From the NCBI RefSeq assembly GCF_963855985.1, contig NC_087110.1:7741001-7805000 (forward strand): DNA of 64,000 nucleotides, given 5' to 3'. The notes beneath the pieces are model-generated. The model had not been told where the DNA came from, ran no database searches, and saw nothing but the letters and a program-made list of their open reading frames with translations. Made by a program: the position numbers and the translations under genes. The stretch is from Ostrinia nubilalis (lineage: Eukaryota > Arthropoda > Insecta > Lepidoptera > Crambidae). Positions 45,183-56,471 of this stretch are shown here, piece after piece; the first letter of the stretch is position 1, and each line of letters opens with the position of its first letter.

Positions 45183-48112
45183 TCAAGTAATAGTTAGTAT
45201 ATGTTCTTTGAGTTTTCGTTTGTAGATTTGTATACTTTCACTATTTTTGATTGAATCCGGAAGTTTATTATATAGTTGAACACCTTCATATATTATATTC
45301 TTTTTTCCATACCTTGTTGTTCTCGGTTGACGAAGAAATAATTTGTTTGTGTTTCTTAAACTGTGTGTGAATGTTTTTTTAGTAAGAGTTATATTTGTTT
45401 GAATAGTGTTTTCCAGAATTTTTTTGATCAATAAACACAAGTTGTAAGTGTATAGTTGTGTTATATCGAAAAAGTTTGTTTTTGTATAAAGCTGTTTTGT
45501 AGGTGTTAAAAAGTCAAAGTTATAAAGTCTTTTTATTATTTTATTCTGTGATATCTGTAGATCCTTAATGTGCGTTTTTGATGCCGATCCCCAGATTTCC
45601 ACAAGATACTCCAAATGAGGTTTCACTAACGCGTTGTAGACAGTATGCTTTATTGTTAATGGGAGACAGTTACCCATTCTACGCAAGGCGCCAGAAAGTG
45701 CTATAAGCTTCGACCGCACATGGTCAATGTGGGGTCTCCATGTAAGTTGATCATCTAATATTAATCCTAGGTATTTCTCACTACTAGACTGACTGATGAT
45801 GTTGTTGTTAACTTTTAAGGGGGTAAATTGAGGTAACTGTTTATTTTTAGCAACAAATATCATAAATGATGTCTTGGATGTATTTATAGTAAGTAGGTTA
45901 TATAGAAACCACTCGTTTACGATATTTAGATCATTTTGTGCGTCATTTATGATTTCATGTATACATTTTCCAAAATAGAATAAGCAAGTGTCATCAGCGT
46001 ATAAAGTTAGATAACCCTTCAGACCGATTTGGTTTATGTTATTGATATAAATTAGAAATAAGAGGGGTCCCAGTATTGAGCCCTGCGGAACGCCGCATGT
46101 TATATTACAAATCGCACTTTCATAGTCACCCATCCTAACAATCTGACTTCTATTTGAAAGATAGGATGCGAGTAGGTTGTAGGCAGATCCAGTGACACCC
46201 AAATTACTCAATTTTTCCAGAAGTTTAGTATGGCACACGGTATCGAAGGCTTTTTTTAGATCTATGAAGATCCCTAAACAAATTTGTTTTTCGTCTATTT
46301 TGGTTTTTATATTTGTTATTAAGTCGGTTACTGCAGATAGCGTATTTGATTTCGGTCTAAAGCCGTATTGTTGGTCTATGAGAAACCTTTTTTCACACAA
46401 ATACTCATTCAAACGAAAGTAAATTATTTTTTCAAAAACCTTGGATAGTACCGGTAGGACCGAAATCGGCCTGTAATTTCCGGGATCAGTTTTTGGACCA
46501 GATTTATAAATAGGGGACACTTTAGCCAGCTTCAGATTGTCAGGAAATAAACCAAGATCAAAACACTTATTTATGCAGTCTGCTAAGGGTGCGGTTATAA
46601 TATGCTTAATACATTTTATTGACTTTGTGCTAATACCGTCTACGCCAGTACTGGTGTTGGTATCTAGGCTATCTACTACGTCTGCTACTTCCTTAGTGGT
46701 ACAATGTTTAAGAGTTATAAGGGTAATGTCGTGTTGATGTCCATGTTTGTACATAAGTGTGTTACCTGAGTCCTGATGGTATTTCAGTGGAATTCTACTG
46801 GCCAACTCCGTACCAACGGTAGAGAAAAACTCATTGAATACATCACAAATTTTCTCACCGTCTGTAATAGTTTGTGAGTTTAAAACTAATTTGGGTGGGA
46901 CATAGTTACTTTTCGTCTTGTTCATAGCCAGAGAGTTGATAACTTCCCACATCTTCTTTGGGTTCTCTTTACAGTCTTGAAATTTATTGTAGAAATAGTT
47001 CCTCTTGTCTCTGCGAATTTTCAGCTGGACCTGATTTCTTACTTTTGTAAATTCTTTTTTCAGGGTTTCGTCGCCACCACTGTTTTGTAGTCGTCTCCAA
47101 AGCATGTTTCTATTGTTCATCATGCCAATAACTTCTTTATTAATCCAATCATCCTTCGGTAGGTTCATTATCTTGATTTTTCTTATTTTATTTTGCTTAA
47201 TATGTGTTTTTATGAAATTTTCTAAGTATGTATAATTATTCGTTTCGTTTATGTATTCAGATTTTTCAATACTCTTATATAGTCTATCGTAATCCATCGC
47301 TTCGTACTGAATCCTTGGTTTGGTCTTTGTCTTGCATTTAAGGACCTCCACGTAGATCTGTCTGTGGTCGGACATAGCAGAATCAATTAGCGAGACATTG
47401 AATGAATTTTTATTTAAGTCTGTCAGGATATGGTCGATTATAGTGTTTGTAGATTCAGTTCGCCGAGTATAATATTCTTTTTCTATTTTGTTTAGTACGT
47501 CATATCCTGTATCTTCAAGTGTGCACAAATATTGTGTGGTAGGAGTGTCGCTTTTAATCAAATCCAGGTTGAAGTCCCCAAAAACGATTGATCGCTTTCT
47601 TATTTCCAGCTGTTGGCTAAATATTTCAAGAAATTCTTTATGATTTGTATCGCCTGGCTTGTAAACACCTCCCAAGTGTAGAGAAAATCGTGGTAGAAAT
47701 ATCCACAAGTAGTGATTACTATCTTTGTGTTTGTTTTCGGTTATTTCAAAATCTATGCTCTTGTGCAAATATATGGAAACGCCTCCTCCTATTCTATCAT
47801 GTCGGTAGTTGAATATATGGTTGTAGTTGGGTAGACTGTAGTATTTTCCATCTAGTTCCGATTGTATCCAAGTTTCAGTTAAGATGATCACATTGATTGT
47901 AGATTTAATAGCTCTCAGGATACATTGCAATTCTTCAAATTTCCCAGGTGTACGAATGCTCCTCACATTTGCGTAAAAGAACTTGAGAGACGATGAGTCC
48001 ACGGGAAGGTCTTGGTATTTGTTCACTATATGGTATGTAATACTGTTTGAGCTGAAGTCATTGTTAGGGTGTTTACAAGTAGTATTTATTCGTTTTTTGA
48101 AGGTGTGATTTC
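45183..48112 (-). CDS. LINE ORF2: apurinic-type endonuclease and reverse transcriptase
   Basis: The recognisable protein runs from about 48026 for 947 codons; the open frame begins further upstream at about 48112. Endonuclease (about 14-230) has Asn20 (FYANVRSI), Glu51 (ETW), GDFNLD at 150-155 and SDH at 219-221. Reverse transcriptase (about 500-760) has the NYRPIS, GFRPKSNT, IDLKKAFD (Asp589), CGVPQGSILGP and YADD (676-679) blocks. The C-terminal third has LGLILDDQLTW and LYNKLPD motifs. It nicks genomic DNA and primes cDNA there. The frame has no AUG until residue 218: the codon at 48026 is GTG, and upstream in-frame codons as far as the preceding TGA are non-AUG. Since the frame overlaps the ORF1 stop in the -1 register, ribosomal frameshifting or non-AUG initiation is needed. 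Confidence 0.9.
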
Positions 48113-48964
48113 AGTGATGGTGGGTATTCCTTTGACATATCGTATTTTAAGGTTAGATTCTCCATTTTTCTCACGTTGTTCCATTTCGATTTGGAGATTT
48201 TTCAGATATTTTCTTTGAGCGGGTGTTTGGTCACTATAGATCCTAGTATTAGCCGGAGTTTTTGACCGATTTTTTAGTAAGTGTTTCGGTGTTTCGGAGC
48301 TATCAAAAATCAACTTAAGCGGTCGAGGCTTGCTATCCATAGTTTTTCCCAATCTGATTGCTTTGAGAGGCTTAGGGCAGTCTAGGTAGATGCATTTTAG
48401 TACATTGTAAGCCTCTTCTAAGTCCGCATCTTTATCCGACGTGATGTCCTTTTCATTTATTTCCACTAGATTCACCATAATAATGTTTTTTTCACGTTGT
48501 AGTCTATCATGTACTTCCTGAATAATCTCATGCTGTGTTGCTGTTTTATGTTGAAGGTTATCTATTGGATTATTCTTAAGCTCTCTTAAGTCGGTTTCAA
48601 TCGTATTAATTTTGGTTTTTATTGTTTTATGTTCACAGATTATATTCGTAACACTGTCGTTAAGTTTTTTGTATTCTCTTGCTAATTCTTCGGTCGTCGA
48701 TTTTAAGTCTTTGAGTTCCTCTTTCATTTCCTCGCGCATTTGTGTAATGTTATGGACTTGAGTTTTAATTGATTCCTTGAGAAGATCTTTCATCTCACTA
48801 CGGAAATCAGCTAGGTCTTGTTTAAAATCGTAATCCAGTGTGTGAGGTCGCCTTTTTCTCGGATTTACTTTAACTTGTTCTTCATCGTCATAATTACACA
48901 GATTATGAGTGGATCCACTTGCGCGGCTGAGGTTTGTATCTGGCGGTGAATGCGTGAGACTCAT
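48086..48964 (-). CDS. LINE ORF1: coiled-coil RNA-binding protein
   Basis: 292 aa from ATG at 48962-48964 (A at -3). Residues 1-45 are polar with a basic KVNPRKRRPH patch. Residues about 50-165 form a long heptad-patterned coiled coil (FRSEMKDLLKES, MREEMKEELKDLKS). Residues about 165-275 carry an RRM-like or L1 ORF1p-like C-terminal domain with LKAIRLGK, RPLKLIFDS and YSDQTPAQRKYLKNL. No CCHC knuckles are present, unlike Jockey itself. ORF1 proteins trimerise and coat LINE RNA. The stop at 48086-48088 follows the slippery heptamer at 48092-48098 by three bases. ORF1 alone would be the majority product and a frameshifted ORF1-ORF2 fusion the minority one. Confidence 0.85.
   Translation of the reverse strand: MSLTHSPPDTNLSRASGSTHNLCNYDDEEQVKVNPRKRRPHTLDYDFKQDLADFRSEMKDLLKESIKTQVHNITQMREEMKEELKDLKSTTEELAREYKKLNDSVTNIICEHKTIKTKINTIETDLRELKNNPIDNLQHKTATQHEIIQEVHDRLQREKNIIMVNLVEINEKDITSDKDADLEEAYNVLKCIYLDCPKPLKAIRLGKTMDSKPRPLKLIFDSSETPKHLLKNRSKTPANTRIYSDQTPAQRKYLKNLQIEMEQREKNGESNLKIRYVKGIPTITEITPSKNE
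48092..48098 (-). promoter_or_regulatory. Candidate -1 ribosomal frameshift site (A AAA AAC)
   Basis: In ORF1 frame the codons are TCA AAA AAC GAA TAA, so the heptamer A AAA AAC fits the X XXY YYZ rule in the correct phase. A -1 slip continues CGA ATA AAT, which is exactly the ORF2 frame. No strong downstream stem or pseudoknot is obvious by eye. Confidence 0.5.
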
Positions 48965-49311
48965 TCTGACACAAAAGTAATGAACACTGTCTCCTGGTCT
49001 ATTCGAGTAGAACCGGTAAGGCTTGCTAATTCACTGGTACTGCTTGAGCGTACAGTGATTATGCACTTTGTTACAATCACCAAAGGACTTGTTCTTGCTT
49101 AACACACAATTTAAAAATTAGAAATATTTCCAAGCAGATACGATACGCGTCCGCACACTTCGACACTCGACGCACTGTAGCATAGTCCAATGTGCAGTTA
49201 ACTATTTATGATAGTTTTTTGTTCTATAGGTAGGAACCAAAGTATCCAACATTGCCGCGTGGGCGGGGCATACGAGTATATCTCGTAGAGCTGATGGTTT
49301 CTGGGGCAGAA

Positions 49312-49475
49312 AAATTCTCGAGTGGCGACTACGAGCCGGAAGACGTAGTATTAGCATAGGTTTGACGGGCTGGTGAAGGTTGCGGGAAGTACCTGAACGC
49401 TGTGATGACGTCCACTGCTGGACGCCTTTGTTTACTGCTGCAGTAGACGTCATTTTGCTGAAACGAACAAACGAG
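49312..49475 (+). mobile_element. RTE family B LINE 3' end
   Basis: From gtggcgactacgagccggaa through ggtgaaggttgcgggaagta to attttgctgaaacgaacaaa. An internal duplication repeats tccactgctggacgcctttg-like sequence. Confidence 0.65.
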
Positions 49476-49476
49476 A

Positions 49477-49588
49477 GTAGCAGGAAGGCGCTGGATGCAG
49501 GCCACTACCAATCGTGCGATGTGGAAGTCATTGGGGGAGGGGAGTGGACGACCTGTGGCAGAAATTATGATGATGATGATGATGATGA
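49477..49588 (+). mobile_element. RTE family A LINE 3' end
   Basis: gtagcaggaaggcgctggat through ggaagtcattgggggagg to an ATG-repeat tail. It abuts the family B copy directly. Confidence 0.75.
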
Positions 49589-50544
49589 ACAAACGAAAGC
49601 ATGTAGTCACAAAATAATGTAGTCTTGGCGTTACTAGGGTTAAATAAATTCGCCAAATCACTGAAATTCGCGAACCTATTTAATATTCTGGATATATCCA
49701 AAAGTTGCGGATCCCACAGTGGCATTATTATTCAAATAAAAACTTGTGTGGAACAAATTTTGTTACGTGACTACACTTTAACTTAGTTTGGGGCTATCAA
49801 AGTGTATCCCGTAGGTCCCCAAGGAATTCTTTTCCAGTTATTTCAAACATATCTTCACTATCACTTGTTATCCCCCAGGTGTGTATGAAACGATTTACTG
49901 ATACGTTTATCATGCAAACGAAGTAAAAAAGGAAATCTAAAAATAAACAAAAATAGGTTATGTAGTTCAAAGTAGTAGAGTAAGGAAGGAGTGGTGTTTT
50001 CTTCCACTAGTGTTGTTTTGTGGCAAAACTGACATAATACTTACGCATAGGTAAATCATAAAAGAATAGTCAAGGATTGTACACGTTTGGAGACATAGTT
50101 TTGTACAGATGAAGGCCGATAAGTCCTAATAATCATAATTGGGCACGGTAGGTACATAATATGAATCTAGTGCCAATAAATTAACTAGGTACTATCAATG
50201 ACTATTGTGTGTACTAGGTAAGTATCATCATCAGGTCATTTTTGGTTTCCACTGCAGGATTACGACCTCTTCTAAATCACCAGAGGCAAGTGGAGGATTT
50301 GGCCTATATGGTTGATGAGAATTGGTATTACCAGAGGTTTTAAATGAGCCTACCGTGTACTTCTCTGCATGCATATACCTTGGTACTATTACTTATTCTG
50401 TGATATTATGCAAAAAGTCTAGAACTTTGATTTTTATATTGGACGGATTTGATCCTGATTAATCTTGTTCAATATTCGGCGCGGAATTTCAGTCTATCTA
50501 GGTCAGACCTCTCTCAACATACGAGAATAAATACTTTTATGAGT
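49589..50544. other. Non-genic; one short repeat shared with 58230-58320
   Basis: 50230-50320 (ccactgcaggattacgacct, agaggcaagtggaggatttg) resembles 58230-58300 and is probably a LINE remnant. Nothing else recognised. Confidence 0.4.
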
Positions 50545-50651
50545 GTGCGCTGGATGCAGGCCGCCAACAACCGGCCATTGTGGAATCATTGGGGGAGGCC
50601 TATGTTCAGCAGTTGACGTTCTATGGCTGAAATGATGATGATGATGATGAT
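50545..50651 (+). mobile_element. RTE family A LINE 3' end
   Basis: gcgctggatgcaggccgcca, ggggaggcctatgttcagca and an ATG-repeat tail. Confidence 0.8.
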
Positions 50652-51244
50652 AAATAGATTGGACGAGAATACCTTGATACTTTGACCTTCTGATAAAATT
50701 ACGGGGACTATTTGCCGCAAAGCTACAAAACAACTAACATTATATAAATCTTAAGAGAATACTTATTTTCACAGAATCCATGAAAAATTAATGAACTAAA
50801 AACATCCACGCTCTTTTGTATGCAAATTTATCAACATTCTCGACATTAACAGAAATAAACCTCCCAAAGAGGTTTGGTTGCCATTTAGGTATCAAAAAAA
50901 CATTTGCGGTATTTTTCTCTGTGTGTGGTTGTCACTCTATCTTGACATGAATTACCTCACCTACCTATTAAGCTTACCTGTCTTGTTATACGATGTTGAC
51001 AATTCCTAGAAATTCGCTTTTTGTATAACCTTATCAAGTTAACTGCGCGCCTCGCTATGCGACTCTCTCGCACACCTCCCCGCGTTTCGCGTTCGTACCA
51101 GTGCGTTCATGTGACGTCACGGCAGCCAGGTGCGCAGTTAACTCAACCAAGTTGTATAAATTCGGTTTGTGAACTTGTATAGTTAGTCGCTATCTCATCA
51201 AAACATATTATTCAACCTGTAGATTCACGTACTTATACACTAAA

Positions 51245-51312
51245 ATTTTGCCCCAACTAGGATTCAAACCTAACATCAGTCAATCCTTTTCCGTATAAGG
51301 CTAGCCGACCAA
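51245..51312 (-). repeat. tRNA-like sequence, degraded
   Basis: The minus strand has TTGGTCGGCTAGCC as a box A-like element and GGTTTGAATCC as box B, with poor stem pairing. Confidence 0.35.
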
Positions 51313-51537
51313 AACTGGTTATATTCTTATATTCGTAATTTCTGTAACGTCATAGTTTCAGTAATTCACAGGCTTGCACAATAACAACCGGCTTTTGTAT
51401 CGGACGCCTGACAAAGCTGCGTCGGGTTTGACAATAGGGATCAACTTTTATGATTATTCGATTAATTTTGGAGAAAAAATACAATATGTGGCCTTTTGTG
51501 GCATGTCTAATACCGACCTGGCGACATAGGCCCAGAA

Positions 51538-51735
51538 TAGACGGTGAAACGCAACTGCAACGAAACAGCAACTTTGTGATGATTCTGATGAATGAAACTG
51601 AAACTGAAAGTTTCAAACTTGTCGCGTCATGTGTGGTCTTTCAACGGACGCTATGACAGAAACTTAGATGAAACTCAAAAGTAACTAGCAATTGCAGTTT
51701 CGTTGCAGTTGCGTTTCACCGTCTGTTATGGGCCT
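51538..51735. mobile_element. MITE, family M5, second copy
   Basis: Starts AGGCCCAGAATAGACGGTGA and ends TTTCACCGTCTGTTATGGGC. The interior matches 11046-11247 with a few indels. Confidence 0.8.
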
Positions 51736-51741
51736 TACTGT

Positions 51742-51800
51742 GTTGTTGCGCAAACTCGAGAACGGCTGAACCAATTTCGGCAAATTTTTCATATAACCTT
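51742..51800 (+). mobile_element. Helitron-like fragment related to the tandem pair
   Basis: ctcgagaacggctgaaccaa matches the interior of 25186-25588; the ends are missing. Confidence 0.45.
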
Positions 51801-51890
51801 CCATGTGCATGTTATTCAAGGAACATTTGACATCGTTACCGTCAATCGAATCAAAACAAAGGCGCGTATTTTGGCATTTTTCTATAAACT

Positions 51891-52215
51891 TCACTGCTGA
51901 ACATAGGTGACCCTATGATTTCCACAATGACCAGTCTGTAGCGGCCTGCATCCAGCGCTTTCCTGCTACCTTTATGAGGTCGTCGGACCACCTTGTGGGT
52001 GGACGTCCTACGCTGCGCTTTCCAGTACGTGGCCTCCACTCCAGAACCTTGCTGCCCCATCGGCCGTCAGTTCTGCGTACTATGTGCCCTGCCCATTGCT
52101 ACTTCAGCTTGCTAATCCATCGGGCTATGTCAGTGACTTTAGTTCGTTTACTGATCTCCTCATTTCTGATTCGATCTCGTAAAAAAATACTGAGCTTAGC
52201 CCTCTCCATAGCTCC
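51891..52215 (-). mobile_element. RTE family A LINE, longer 3' fragment
   Basis: The minus strand reads about 100 codons of the family A C-terminus (IGNEEINKRTKVTDIA, KWQWAGHIVRRTDGRWGSKV, EWRPRTGKRSVGRPPTRW) with scattered frameshifts. The ATG tail is missing and the extreme 3' end is altered. Confidence 0.8.
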
Positions 52216-53854
52216 GTAACTTAACGCTATATTATCGTAAAACTAATGGAGTTGCTTCCAGTATTAGTATACCAATGTTATTCTGCACCGTGCTCTTGAC
52301 ATGACAGCAGATTGACGTGATGACGGCTCGTCATTAACGTCATCAATACGCCGCATTGACTTAACATTGTATTAGAGAACGTTCTAATTAGAATATTAAC
52401 TGAAATTAATATTAATTTGCCACATCTAGGTGGTTTACTGGTTTTGATAATAATTCAAGGTGCTTACTACATTATAACGGGTTTCGGGAAGTTTTGTACA
52501 TCTTTTGTATTAGATCATTCGATATTTTGATCGTTCGATGAAACGTGTTCGATGTTTTAATTTTCAATCATTTGTAATTCGATATGGTGGAGGTAACCCC
52601 AATATTGGGTTATGGGCATTGAGCTTTGTTTCCTAAAAAATCCAGTTTTATTGGCGCTGTAGGCCTAGACATTCAAAACTGAATCAACCCACAGAACCAG
52701 GAATACGCTAAATAATTACAGGCTTTTTACATCATTTTTAACACGCCAAACTTCCTCAAAGTCATTCAAAATAGACCAACGTTAACTCAGTAAATCCCAT
52801 AAAGGATAAGTTAAAAAAAACATTTCCTTCCGTAATCCATAAGAATTTGTCTTTGGGCGCAGAAAATGTCGCTTACCCTTCCCGGATCATCTTTTTAAGT
52901 AATCCCAAGGATTTTGCGGATGTCTACAGTTTTTAAAAGCTTTGAGACGAATATTTTTGTTGCTATTCCGTTTTTGCAGGCGGAAAATTGCCTTAATAGA
53001 GGCAAAGTGACATAGGACTGGCAAAGATTGGGATATGTGCTTAGTTGAAAGAAAGGAAGAGACGTATGATACTATAAATAAATCTAACAATGCAAAGTCT
53101 ATCAGAAACAGTTACACAAATTACCTAAAGAATGAAAAAAGGGCTAACTTACTTATGAGCAGTGACCCCTTGCAGAATCATCATAAAAACTACACATATT
53201 TCTTAACAATTCATTATGTCTTCTTTGTCCAGTCAGATACTATAAAAGATTTGTTATTATAGGACCAACAAAATATTTTTTTTTTAAATTTTACTGTAGA
53301 AAAGCGAAGCTCGAAGTTCCTAACACAAGCAAAAGTGGTTGTTTAATAGGAAGCCCCAAATACTTATTTGTTACTGTTGAAATAAGTAAAAGTTACTGAA
53401 ATAAACTTTATTATTTATTATTATTGTCTTTCTTGACTAAAAAGGTTTGATTCTCTAAAACGTACGTAATAAACTCTCTAAAACGCGTAATTTTTGCAGC
53501 AAACATATTAAAACAAAAGCTTGACTTAGGAATCGTCCCTGGACCATTTTCACCATGCCAATGCACTATTGGATCATGAAATACTGTTACAAAGGAACAC
53601 TAGAATTCCCCAAAATCCATGACCTAAATTTTGGTTTGGCGATAATTGAATTGTCCAGTCCATCAACTAACTAGTCGGAGATTGACCTTTCCACTTGTTT
53701 GACAAGTATAAACAAGTAAGCTGACTTGAACTGACTTGGGAGATGGTTAAGTGAATAGAGTAACTATTAGGTTGGAAGATAGTTAAAGTGAATAAACTAT
53801 TTATTGAGTAATAGTTTGGAATTTTGATTGTAAAATAGACTGAAATTTGGGACT
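52216..53854. other. Non-genic; nothing recognised
   Basis: Short open frames only; no splice-bounded exon or repeat identified. Confidence 0.4.
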
Positions 53855-54252
53855 AGAAGACGCAATGTGGACCGACGATCTAGGTCGCGAAAAGCACCTG
53901 TATATAGGCAGTGCAGGACCGGTCAAAGTCTAAGTCAAAGTTTTTATTCAGTTATGCTTCAACCACCACACCAACGCGTGCAGATCGCCATCGCCGGCGC
54001 AATCGCAGCGCGATCATAGGCCAATGACAGGTCGCGTGAACAGTCATGGCTGTGGTCATGGGTCGCGCAACCTGTCATCGCGCCGCTGGCGATATGCACG
54101 CGTTGATGTGGTTGAAGCTTCAGGCCTTTTCAAGGCGCTTATACACGTCCAAAATATAGCTTGCCTTACCACCACATATGGGCTGGTGCAGGTATGGTCG
54201 GTGTGGAAATTCTTGGGGCCTTTGTCCAGCAGTGGACGTCCTTTGGCTGAAA
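53855..54252 (+). mobile_element. RTE family B LINE 3' end split by an insertion
   Basis: 53855-53934 (gcaatgtggaccgacgatct... gtgcaggaccggtc) and 54200-54252 (ggtgtggaaattcttggggc... cctttggctgaaat) are consecutive in other copies. The intervening 53935-54199 is foreign. Confidence 0.7.
53935..54199. mobile_element. Insertion containing a GC-rich palindrome
   Basis: 53956-54118 is a hairpin: gcttcaaccaccacaccaac on the left and its near complement gttgatgtggttgaagc on the right, with cgcgcgat-rich inner arms. GGTC at 53931-53934 and 54196-54199 may be a 4-bp target duplication. A single arm of the hairpin recurs at 62908-62934. Confidence 0.6.
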
Positions 54253-54637
54253 TATACAAACCCAATGGGACCCTATTAATGAATATCCGCTGTCCGTTTT
54301 TAATTAGTGGTTTTTAACACACTTTCATAGAAATTGTAGGAGGGTAGGATTGCTCAAAAGATATTTTTCTGACATATTTTTATTACTTTATAATAATATT
54401 TTCTTAAGTACTAGGTATTTCTACGGACTATTTAGAAATGTTGTCGTTCTAAAATAAGGATCAAAGTAAGATTATAATTATTTTTCCTAATTATAGCTAA
54501 GTTATTTCCTGCTGCTGATAATAATTAAGTTTTTTTGGCCTTGATGTAGTGTTTTTAGCAAATTGTATTTTAGAACTATTGGTGAATGGTAACATAATAA
54601 CTTTCTTTTTTTAACATAATTTGTATTATTTGAGCGT

Positions 54638-54951
54638 ATCATCATCATCATTTTAGCCACAGGACGTCCACTGCTGAACATGGCCTCCTCGAATGATTTC
54701 CACGCGTACTGGAAAACGCAGTGTGTGTCGTTTACCCACAAGGTGGACCGACGATATCGTAAAGGTAGCAGGAAGGCGATGGAGGCAGGCCAATCGGGCA
54801 ACATGCAAAGTATTGGGGGAGGGCTTTATTCAGCATGGACGTCCTATGGCTGAGATGATGATGATGATGATGAATTATTTCCACATCACCCGGTTGGTAG
54901 CGGCCTGTATCCTCGCCTTCTTACGAGCTTTATGTGGTCGTCGGTCCACCG
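54638..54951. mobile_element. Nested pair of RTE family A 3' ends in opposite orientations
   Basis: 54638-54703 and 54877-54951 are two parts of one minus-strand copy. 54704-54876 is a plus-strand copy with its own ATG tail. ATTTCCAC flanks the inner copy at 54696-54703 and 54877-54884 as the target duplication. Confidence 0.82.
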
Positions 54952-55170
54952 TGAGCGTGTCAAAGTAAAGTTATTACTTAGAAACACTTGGATAATCCCA
55001 TCGGAGCCATTTTGATGTCCAATGCGCTAAGTAAATAGGGATGTTCTTGGAGTTATTGAAATATCGATACTGGATTTCTATAGATGTTTTGATAAGTGCA
55101 ATATTGTAGATTTAAAAACTCATAAAAAACCTTGAAATTGGATTCTAAGAACAATACGAGTATTCAGAAA

Positions 55171-55365
55171 CTAGCGGCCGCCCACGACTTCGTACGCGAG
55201 GACCCCGTTTTACCCCCTTAGGGATTGAATTTTGGAAAATCCCGTCTTAGTGAGCATGTTCTTAGAACCCCGATGCAAAATTTGAGACTCCTAGCACTTG
55301 TAGTTTCTCGGATTTCGTGATGAGTGAGTGAACCAGTCAGTGACTTTCGCGTTTATAGATATAGA
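55171..55365 (-). mobile_element. Helitron-like element, GGCCGCCC type
   Basis: In top-strand order: A, then CTAGCGGCCGCCCACGACTT, ending GTTTATAGATATAGA before T. Confidence 0.7.
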
Positions 55366-55922
55366 TTGGTGTCTTTAACAAACTACCTGTAAAATATGTA
55401 GTTGAAAAAACCATTTCATTCTCGCTTAGGATTTAAAAACAAGATAAGCAACTACCTACCAGAAGAAAAAAACATAACCCTTATGGCACGGTCGGGTAAA
55501 AAAATGACATAGTCCGGTATCTTATGAGTAATTTCATACATATTGATAATATAGACAATTGACTTAGAATATCAATTAAAAACTTTCAATTGAATGGTAT
55601 CGATATTTGTGTCACAACACTAGCCGCTACACCCAAGGAAATTGGGGTAGTGCTATGGAAATTGGCCAACAAACAACTTTGGGCAACTTCCGCGATTGTC
55701 TCGATAACACAATGGTATCATTTCTAATTAAACCTAATAGTTCTGATATCTTCCGGTAACGTAAAGGGTATCCATTTTCAGGTAGCGTAGAGCAAAATGT
55801 AAGACGGTAGTATTATTTCGAAAGTAATATTGACATTTGCTATCTAGCGATTAACCGAGTCAGTGCTTAAGATAATATGGGAGCGGTACGAGAGCTTCGA
55901 GAGGGCTGACATTGACACATTA

Positions 55923-56101
55923 TACAGGGTGTTAGGTAAATGGGTATATGAGCCGACACTAGCCCATGTTAACATGGGCATATAAATGCTATGGTGAAGT
56001 CAGAAATTTGATATCATCATTTTATTTTTTTTATTTTCATACAAAATAAATTTTATAAAATCCGATTAGTATGAAAATTAAAATAATTAAAATGAAGAAA
56101 G
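55923..56101. mobile_element. MITE, family M7, half copy
   Basis: tacagggtgttaggtaaatg, gggtatatgagccgacacta and the interior match 17556-17791; the right arm is missing. The sequence following it ends in a (AAAT)n tract at 56205-56222. Confidence 0.7.
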
Positions 56102-56253
56102 AAATCCGAAGTCTCGCTGACGTCCCGTGCCGCTCCCATGAGGTATCCCAGGCAACCTTAATTAATTGTATTGTTATTGTTTGTTCTCTGTAGCTGTGCC
56201 TTAAATAAATAAATAAATAAACCTACAGTTTCTAAGATTTTAATTATAATTGA

Positions 56254-56471
56254 CTAGCTTTCCGCCCGCGGCTTCGCCCGCGTGGAGTTTTGTCTGTCAC
56301 AGAAAACCTTTATCGCGCGCGTCCCTGTTTCAAAAACCGGGATAAAAACTATTCTATGTCCTTTTCAAACTATCTCTATGCCAAATTTCATCAAAATCGG
56401 TTCAGTGGTTTAGGCGTGAAAGCAAGACAGACAGACAGAGTTACTTTCGCATTTATAATGTTAAGTATAGA
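56254..56471 (-). mobile_element. Helitron-like element, CTAGCTTTCCGCCCGCGG type
   Basis: In top-strand order: A, then CTAGCTTTCCGCCCGCGGCT, ending TTAAGTATAGA before T. Confidence 0.75.

Larger units (their letters stand above)
44500..49200 (-). mobile_element. Two-ORF LINE (CR1/Jockey-group), apparently intact
   Basis: About 4.7 kb on the minus strand: a 5' UTR of about 235 bp, ORF1 (292 aa), ORF2 (APE endonuclease plus reverse transcriptase) and an AT-rich 3' UTR ending AATAAAGATTCTTTA at 44501-44515. I see no stop or frameshift in either ORF. The exact ends and target duplication are unresolved. Confidence 0.85.
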
